From Hofstenia miamia (lineage: Eukaryota; Xenacoelomorpha; Acoela; Hofsteniidae), in the NCBI GenBank assembly GCA_900660155.1, contig CABFPE010000126.1:1011277-1051226 (forward strand): 39,950 nucleotides of DNA, written 5' to 3'. Position numbers and translations under genes: made by a program. Shown one piece after another: positions 24,001 through 34,000 of this stretch. Each line of letters opens with the position of its first letter. Position 1 is the first letter of the stretch. The notes under the pieces were generated by a model that saw only the letters and a list, made by a program, of their open reading frames with translations, searched no databases and was not told where the DNA came from.

Positions 24001-27000
24001 GCGCCTACAAGTCAAAATAGATTAACTGAAATTTATTAGTTCGAAATGTATACATGTTATGTGGAGCACACACACAAACTAAACACATCTACGTTTTTTT
24101 CAAGAAGATGCAAATGAATAATAAATTAATTGCAAACCAAATAGTTCAATTCAAGGCAATACTAAATTTAATCATTAAATCATATTGAAAAATACCTCAT
24201 AATACCTCATAAGTAAAACACTAAAATTAGACACCGTTCATTACAGTTTAGTCACCCATTCAGATTACTTATGCTTAAATATTGCAAAATTTATGTTCAC
24301 GAACTCCTAAAAAGTAAAGACTTACGGGAGCACATTTACTTCACCAGGTTACCGTGCTCCCACACCCGATAAAAGTTCTTCTCCCGCTCTCTCTGAATCT
24401 GCCTTAGAATGTTTCTTTTTCTGCAAAATTCTCATTGAAATTCCCATGAACATGAAATATGAATTGCTGTAATTTTTAACTATACTACATTGTATATTGC
24501 GGACTAAGTCCATTATAAAAGAGATAATTTTCTGATAATTGAAAGTTCTTTCAAATGGACAGAGTCCATTTGTGAGTGTCTATATTAGCAGCAAACAGCA
24601 AAAGCCAACTTTAACACTAGGAACTCGACAATAGGTCAAAATTACCTAAAAGCATATTTTGTTTGCTTCATTATTCATTCAGCAAAAGCACTAGCAGGTA
24701 CATATACTTCCAATTATGCTGATAATCTCATTGAATTTGTTGTTTGTAGAAATGTTGTTTCTATTGCATAATTTTCGCATTTGAAACATCAGGTGTAAAT
24801 TTATTCTCAAGGAGTAATCTAGTGTTAAATGACCAATTTAAAAGCTGAAAATATAATTTTATATTGATGCACAGGATAAGATTAGAGGCGGTACTAAACA
24901 AGAGTTGTTGAAAGCTTGTAGTTTGCATTAATATTGACATTTAGAATCGGCCACAGTACTTTAAGTGAAGAGAGGCTTACGGGAACCGTCGCGCTTAGTC
25001 TTGATCCCGTCCTGTTCCGGTGCCTAAGCTTTTTCTTTGATTGTCTTCCCGTTTAGTCCAGCCCGAAAAGTTCATTCTGGTTTCGGTCGCTAGCGTTATT
25101 CAATTTACTACCAGACATCAAGTTAGAAATAATTTGATTGAAAATAGTTAACGGAGCTTAACTCATCGAAGTAGCTACCGAAATTTCATATAAATTTTAA
25201 TATTTTTAAGCAAATGAAATATTTAAAATACTAGTGTTCACTTTTTGATATTATGTACAAATAGTTATCTATGCTTATTCCGATTGCATCCCGCCTCTTT
25301 CACCGAAGTTATATTTGTGGTCCCGGTTACAGCGAAACTAGATGCTAAACCGAGAGCAGGTACCAATATCGCACACCTCTTCTTCAAATATTTTCCAGCT
25401 CAAAGAAATGCATCAAAAATTTATCACATCATTCGAATATATGCGTTTCGAAATTTGATTCCAAAATTTTTATGTGAAGAATTTGTTTTTTTCAGTCCAG
25501 GGATTTTAAAAAATTGCCCACTCCTAATTCAAAATTTTCTTCCAATTGTACGGGTATGGGAGCGGAAGTGCTCTCACAAGATTACTAAACAGTCATCTAT
25601 AGTGGGAATGACAATGAAACTATTATTTTTGTAATACACTGTACAGAAATGATAATTTAAAAGTATCTTCTTTGAGTAAGATTTGGGTAAGTGTCTTTAA
25701 GCTAAGTGGCTAAGCACAATCATTATATCAAGAAAAAGATTGGGCCCAATGTAGTACTATCAAGGCCGAATCCTATACAAAAATTGAGCTTTATGAAATT
25801 CTTGATTGAGCTTTGGAATCTTTGAAAATAATCCTTGTACTGAAGTATTCCCGCGGCCTGATCCGCCATTGCGCATTTCTATGGTGTGATATTGGTAAAA
25901 TACTTGTCATCTCTAAATTCCGATAATTTAAGAATTAAATTTGGGCAAGATTATATGTATTGTAGAATGCCTTCTTCCGAAGAATAATACAATACATTAC
26001 TGACTTATAAGAGCATTCTAAGACAAAGAAACTACCAACCAGTTTTGCTCTGTCTTTCACTTCCTGCTAAGTCAACAAGATTAAGCTTCGCTGCTCTGAT
26101 GTGTTCCTGATTGTCATCACCTGTCTGACATACCTCAATATTTATAGTAAAAATACAATGAGATCTGGATGAGTCAGCATTCATTAGAGTGAATCCAACT
26201 GANTTTTTCTTTGATTGTCTTCCCGTTTAGTCCAGCCCGAAAAGTTCATTCTGGTTTCGGTCGCTAGCGTTATTCAATTTACTACCAGACATCAAGTTAG
26301 AAATAATTTGATTGAAAATAGTTAACGGAGCTTAACTCATCGAAGTAGCTACCGAAATTTCATATAAATTTTAATATTTTTAAGCAAATGAAATATTTAA
26401 AATACTAGTGTTCACTTTTTGATATTATGTACAAATAGTTATCTATGCTTATTCCGATTGCATCCCGCCTCTTTCACCGAAGTTATATTTGTGGTCCCGG
26501 TTACAGCGAAACTAGATGCTAAACCGAGAGCAGGTACCAATATCGCACACCTCTTCTTCAAATATTTTCCAGCTCAAAGAAATGCATCAAAAATTTATCA
26601 CATCATTCGAATATATGCGTTTCGAAATTTGATTCCAAAATTTTTATGTGAAGAATTTGTTTTTTTCAGTCCAGGGATTTTAAAAAATTGCCCACTCCTA
26701 ATTCAAAATTTTCTTCCAATTGTACGGGTATGGGAGCGGAAGTGCTCTCACAAGATTACTAAACAGTCATCTATAGTGGGAATGACAATGAAACTATTAT
26801 TTTTGTAATACACTGTACAGAAATGATAATTTAAAAGTATCTTCTTTGAGTAAGATTTGGGTAAGTGTCTTTAAGCTAAGTGGCTAAGCACAATCATTAT
26901 ATCAAGAAAAAGATTGGGCCCAATGTAGTACTATCAAGGCCGAATCCTATACAAAAATTGAGCTTTATGAAATTCTTGATTGAGCTTTGGAATCTTTGAA

Positions 27001-28013
27001 AATAATCCTTGTACTGAAGTATTCCCGCGGCCTGATCCGCCATTGCGCATTTCTATGGTGTGATATTGGTAAAATACTTGTCATCTCTAAATTCCGATAA
27101 TTTAAGAATTAAATTTGGGCAAGATTATATGTATTGTAGAATGCCTTCTTCCGAAGAATAATACAATACATTACTGACTTATAAGAGCATTCTAAGACAA
27201 AGAAACTACCAACCAGTTTTGCTCTGTCTTTCACTTCCTGCTAAGTCAACAAGATTAAGCTTCGCTGCTCTGATGTGTTCCTGATTGTCATCACCTGTCT
27301 GACATACCTCAATATTTATAGTAAAAATACAATGAGATCTGGATGAGTCAGCATTCATTAGAGTGAATCCAACTGAGCGGTTATTCATTCCACGATCAAT
27401 CAGAGCTTGACACTCTTCTACGGTTCTTACTTCATTCATTGAAATGTCTAAACAGAAACGCTACTTGTCTCAATTATACACAGCGGTCCTCCCTCTTTGC
27501 GTCCTAATATGTTATAAGGTGTTCAAAAAGCTCCTACTAAAAATGTTTCTTTCAAGTCAAAAATTGCTCACTATTAATCTCATTAAATAAATCTCGTAGT
27601 AAGTGCAATTGAAGTACGTCCGTTTTTATGCACTCACTCAAAAGAATGATGTACTCACTGCACTTCGCTCTGACATACTGTGAGATTTATGTCAGTGCAT
27701 TTTTTGCTTCTAGTGGGGGATTGAGATAGTAGGGGACTATTGCAAATGAGTTTTTCACTAAAGGTACTGTTTCCTACAAGGAAAGCATCTATAGAAGTTC
27801 TCATTGAATTTTGTGCTTTGATTGTATAATAATACACATTTTTCTACTAGTGGGGTTCTAAAAAGCAAATCTATTATCACTAGCCAAATTTCTTCTGGGT
27901 CGATGGTGTCATCGATATTTCAGTTTTTAAAATTTCGAGTACTCTCAGGCCCCTAATATATAGTCTATATATATATATATATATATCTGTATATATATAT
28001 ATATATCTATATG

Positions 28014-28058
<45 letters not shown>

Positions 28059-31000
28059 CAATATATTTGTTGGAAAACTTCGAGTTAGCAGTTTCTCTTT
28101 TACTGTCGAAAATGAACAAATGTACTTGGTGATTAAAACTCATTTTTAAAATTAATTTTTGAAGTCGTTTTTACAGTCTTTGATAGATTTAGGCGAAATT
28201 GGAACTTTCCCAAAATTGATATCAATGTTGAAATTTCAAAAATTCCAGTGACAGTCACTCCTTACCTTATCTTTCAGTAAGCTTCTTATTATTTAATATT
28301 TAATGTTAATGACACTTCAAAAATCTTTCTTAACTTGTTTCTCAATCCTGTTTAAGTATTAATCTAAATTGGGTCATTTTACTATGCTTGGATTTCAGTC
28401 TCTTGTTGTATAAACTTGAAAATTAATGAAAGTGAATATCTACTACCCTTGACGTATACGCCCTTCTCAGGGTGTTCCTTGAGTTCCATTTTTTTCTTTG
28501 GATCTGAACCAAGAAGATCTCGTACATCCTCATTATAGATTTCCAAATGCGAAGCATGAACCAAATATTGCTTATCAGTAGTTACCTAAAGTTTATACCC
28601 AATGTGTTACATTGAATTACAGAAATATTTTGAGAAACTTACCTATGCATAATAGAATTACAAATTTAGGTCTTATCAATCAACAAATCAATATAAAAAC
28701 TAAAAAATTTCCAATTCCTTATTATATAGAAACATTGAAACGTTCAAAATAATTAATATAGCTAATGAAAAATTTGAGTGTGGTATAATAAAAAATTTTG
28801 GAGAACAAGTCTGATTAGAAAAAATGTCACGTGGGATTTCTAGAATTGAATTGATTATGCTATTTTCAGTTTATAAAAATTAAATAATTTATGGCTAAGC
28901 TATCACCATGAAATTGATAAAATTATTATTGGCAGAAATGTTTTGAATTATCAAATGTAAAGGAACTTCGCTTTGCATCTTTTCCAAAAAAATGTTTTTT
29001 TTTTAAATTATTGACACTTAAATATTGCTTAATGTAAGATTTGCAAAATACAAACGACTGTTTAAATGTAATACAAATTCCTACTGTCAAAATATCTTGA
29101 AATTTTTTGAAGCAACGATTTAATTTTTTCAAAAAATTTTAAAACTTGGAGGCGGTTAACAATTAAAGCAAAAAACCTACGAAACTCGTTTTTGAAGTAC
29201 TAAACATTTCCAACTATATATCTATTGAAACTTTCTTTTACTACTTGTGTTAACCTTTTTATTATTTAATTTTGAATTCTTTAACGAGGTACGCTTACCG
29301 ATACAGCTTCAAATATGTGATCAAAGGCTCTTGGTATCACACCTCTTTGCGATTGGGGAGACTTAACACCTTGCATGCTGAACGACTTTCCACAGCCTGT
29401 TTGACCGTAAGCAAAAACAGTGCCATTGTAGCCTTCAAGAACACCCTAAAAATTCATGCACTTTTCTATCTGTAATTGAAAAAACAATCATCAATTTCTT
29501 AGGTTGTATTCATGCATAGGATTTTGGCTCTTAATAACCAATGCTAAATGCCATACGCTTCTGATGTCTGTTGTCTGATATCATTATTTAAATTGTTTCC
29601 ATACATACTCCTGAGATTAGCGGAGCATAATTAATAAAAGACGGCATATTATTTTAAATAAATTTCTACAGTAGGAGATAAAATAATAAAGATTATGTGA
29701 AAATCGTGAGTCATCCCCTCTTGTAATTGGAAATTTACTCAGTTACAGAATCTGTAATAATGTAATTGTGTGCTGCATACATAAATAATTACTTAACACT
29801 AAAACAGTAATTATTCGTAAGACTATTTGAAAGAAGACTTCTCAAGATCGAGGGCACTATGTAAATAAAACTACATCTCTTATCCAAATCGCTTAGAGGT
29901 TCATATCCTACTCTTCTTTTAGTGATTGAAGACTCATGCCAATCTCGATCAACTATTCATTCAAAAAGTCGAACAGATAATCTCTTTTCAAATTATAGAA
30001 TAATACTGTTGGGATTTTTTTACTTATATGAGAATATTTCTCGGTAATGCTCGGAGAATTGAATGCATGATTTTAAAAACTTTTTTGCCCAAGTTCTTAG
30101 TGTAATATTAACCAGTTATAAAAAACTCTATGATTTGAAGGTTGGATATGCTAATGTCATGCATTGACTACTGCATCGCAATTCTTTGGAATCACATTGA
30201 TATGATTTATGAAGTTGCAAAGAATGCAAAAATTGTTGCGCAAGACTGACTTTCAAACTATCTTATGGAACAATAAATCATATGAATTGCATTGGTTGTC
30301 TGTTAAGTCAAGGATTGTATACAACCTCTGTATGTTTATGTATTATACAATCCATAAAATTAATCTTTCTGCCTATTTAAAATATATGGTACAAATTGAT
30401 CAGAGGAGTAAGGAGGAAAGGGCTATGCATTTAAATGTATATCATGTTCCCGATTTCGGAGTATGGGCTTTTTCGGGGTGGGGGCCGCACCTTGTGCATG
30501 TGATAATGATAGTCTGCCTAGTTTTCAAGGGTATGTATGTGCTATTTGTATGATTAATTATAATTGGGTTGGTACTGCAGAATGTCAATCCTGGGAATAG
30601 AGGCGCATAAATATTTCTAGTAATAAGTTGAATCTCATAATAGCTTCACTTCGCTAAAATGCATACAATTTCTAAATGCGAACTTGAGGGAAGCTTTTCT
30701 GGAAGTTAGGATATGGAATTGGTATCTAAGGAAATGGCAGGAAAGAGCATATTAGCTAGTTAAATTTTCACTATGTTCCTGTATAGAGTCACTGCATTGT
30801 ATTTGTCTTATAGTTACTAGGCAGGTGTCATGGATGGATTAGCATTCTTTGAAATGCCATTAAATAAACAGGAACAGTATTGATTAAACTACTCCACCCT
30901 TAGAAATATACAATCAGTACACATGAAGAGTGCTTTGTTGTCCTCTAAAAATCATTGAAATATCAAACTACCATTCGAAGTTTTTTGATGTTTTTATAAA

Positions 31001-34000
31001 AATGTAAGAATTACAAGTTGGAACAATTTACTTAAGACTAATATCCAAATTGTACGTAAAATGTTACGCAATTACAAATCATATACAATACATAAAGTAC
31101 CTTATTGATTTATAATAAATGTATTTATTATTACACCCATAATTGATCGACAAAATGTTAAAAAATTATGTCTATATCATCATAGCATGTCAGCATCTCG
31201 TCGATTCTTAGTTTTTTTAGTGTGAAAATTATTCGTGAAGGTTATCCAAAACAAAAATGGGTTTGTTTCCACATTCTTTAGGCGATCTCCATCAGTTTCT
31301 CTGGCAACGATGATGCCATGAGTTAGTTCCGAAGCTGATCACAGTGATTTCTTGGATTTTATTAAATCTGTGATAGTGGATGAGAATCTCGAAATTCCGA
31401 ATCAGCGCTCGTAAAAATGTTTTAAATACGTCCACGCATGAGTAAGGGTTTGAAGGTTGTCCACAAAACAGATTGACAATGCACTTCAAGTATCTGGGTA
31501 TGACAGATGTGACTAATGAGAGGTTTGCTCTGGATGAAGGAGGTATAATTTACATCATTCAGTTGTTATAGAAATGATCCCAGTGTCAAATGTTCACACT
31601 TTTCAGATAAAATGCCACCATTATTGTAAAATCGAGACACGATATTTTTCCCCTCGTATACCAATGCCTTATTAGAAAAAAACGCTACTCCATTCCTAAG
31701 CTTAAGAGCCACTATCTTTTCCAGGTTCAACTTGAGATTGTTAATAATGCACATAGAACTTAAACAGGTGAGATTATTTGTCAAATGGGAATATATTTTC
31801 CGGGTTTGATCTTTTATCTATTATGTGTAGTTTTAAAATAATATTATAAACTTTAAGTACTAATCAAATATACTTCCATAGAATCTTTTCATAGACCACT
31901 AAAGTCTCATGTGACCAGATATTACAGGTCCTCGTTTCCCGCTGATGCCCAGGTCCCGAAAGGGAAGCTTGATCCCTAGCCTTGCTATTTAGTTAACATC
32001 AGTTAACATCTTAGGCAATCAATGCAGTTGTGTCACATTAGTAAAGCTGCAAAAGCCTCGGTCTATTTACACCAATGTCTACATACTTTTCCTATTCAAA
32101 GAGGCCGCAACTCCACTTTGTTTGTCTGGCACAAATAAAAAATCTGCGTGGTATGGGTTAGCTAGAGTTGACAAACACTTACACCTGGTTAGAGTCCTTC
32201 TGAAGCCTAATACATTCACTGTGCTAGTCTCCTTAGACTTGCGGCAACAACTTTAATGATAAAATAGTGAATCTATATAAAAAGATGCTCATGTTTTTGT
32301 AGTAATCAGCTAATTGAAATGTCGATCTAATAAATTTTAATGCATTGAATTTTATATTGAGGAAATGTCACTGTGCTGACATGAAACATTAATACATTGT
32401 TGAATAATTCATTTACAAATGAGGATCAACACAGAGTCGCTAAGAGATAAGAATCACAATGATGAATATATGCAGTGATTTTCAGTGCAATTTTAGTCAA
32501 CACCAAATATTTTGGTTACGTATGTTTATAAAACTTTCTATTTCCTAATGTCATCACTGCTGAGTTCACTTAATTCTTCTTTCAAATTAGTTCTCTTTAA
32601 ATTATATTGCCTCTCGACTCAATGCCCATAATTCCACTTTTTCTATTAAACTCGACAGGCATAGATCTTTTTTTCTAATCAAACTTACCAAACTTTTTCT
32701 TAAACTTCGAATTTTGTCAATTCCCCTGTACATCGTTCTTGATTTCACTTTTCTCTACAAATTATTTCTTGGTATTTACGACTTCGATTTCTCCGATTTT
32801 CTTTAAATTCTCCGATCCTGCATATTATTCTCGCTCTTCCTCTAATGTCTTGCTTCATCTCCCTCTGATTCATAAAGCAACTGGTTCTTATAATTATTTA
32901 TCTCGAATTTAGAAATCGATCTTTGGTCCAACCCTCGAATATTTAAAAATCAACTCTTCACATTCCTTCTTTCTTCCTTATCTCAATTTGGACTTCAATA
33001 TAAATGCCAAGCTCTTGGCTAGCAGACACTACTATATTTTCAGATTGATAGATTGGGCATATAATCGCCATCTGCAAGCAATGACAGAATTTGTGGTTCT
33101 TTTGCTATACCGTTTATTGATTTACCTGAAAATCAAGAATTTTGCAATTTTCATTTGGGTGTTTTTCGCGTGATCATTTCTGGTTTTAAACTAATGGAAG
33201 CATGCAATATTATAAAGCTATTGTTGCCTCATTAATCTCAACTAGAAATCATTGAATTGTTTAATTTTACTGATACAGAATTTCTCATTGTTCTTAATCG
33301 TTTATTATATTATATTAGGCGTTACTGTAAGTAAGATTTTTTAATAAATTATTCACAGTTTCCCTGCAAATGGACTTGCAGCTGAGCAAATATTAAAATA
33401 ATGACATTTGAATTTGAATCGTCAAAATGGCTAATTATTTATAAATTCTCACTCACATCATGTATCCATGTAGTTTCAATTTTCCTTTTACGATAATGCC
33501 AAGGAATCGCCATTTAAATTCTAATGATTTTTAAAATGAGTAGCCATTAAATATATTTTACGAGTACAAACTTAATGGATTTTTAGGAATACAACAACAA
33601 CAACAAAAAGACTTTATTCACCTTTGTGGCCGTTATAAGAAATAAAATTTAAAATAAAATGCCTTACAAAACTATAAATATTTTTAAATACAAACTCTTC
33701 AAAAACAATGAAATTGTTTGTATAAATTACCATTCAAAAATTTTGAAATTTCTAGTTATTTTCTTAAGGTAAAATGACATCCATATGCTAAGAATAATGC
33801 GGGATATTGAAGAACAAAAAAAGATTTGTTTTTTAGGATAGTTATGCGAAGACATTATTACTAGTTTACACTAACCAGAGCAACAAAAAAAAATTAGTTA
33901 CGCAATTTAAAGAAATTTCTTGCCAAATTATACACAGTTTATTGCACAAATATTTAAAATAATTTAGATAAAAAGTTTGAGTAAAAGCAAGACTGATCTA

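Larger units (their letters stand above)
24005..27213 (-). other. kif17 intron 4, inflated by a duplicated contig overlap
   Basis: It contains both copies of the 1,173-bp duplication (in part), the N at 26203, the truncated exon 4 copy and GC-richer repeat patches near 24975-25110 and 25315-25365. The 129-codon frames at 25245-25634 and 26419-26808 are the same sequence twice; neither starts with ATG nor resembles a known protein. Confidence 0.8.

Noticed and set aside
24326..24361. Short hairpin GGGAGCAC ... GTGCTCCC with a 20-bp loop in intron 4
   Set aside because: The arms are only 8 bp and a functional context is lacking; probably part of the GC-rich repeat patches.
25245..26808. Identical 129-codon frames at 25245-25634 and 26419-26808 as a duplicated gene
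   Set aside because: They are the same sequence in the artefactual duplication, lie within intron 4, begin at a non-ATG codon and resemble no known protein.
31292..31784. Two minus-strand frames in intron 1 as retroelement RT pieces
   Set aside because: Segments such as NNLKLNLEK faintly recall LINE RT, but no ordered set of motifs could be placed, so no call was made.
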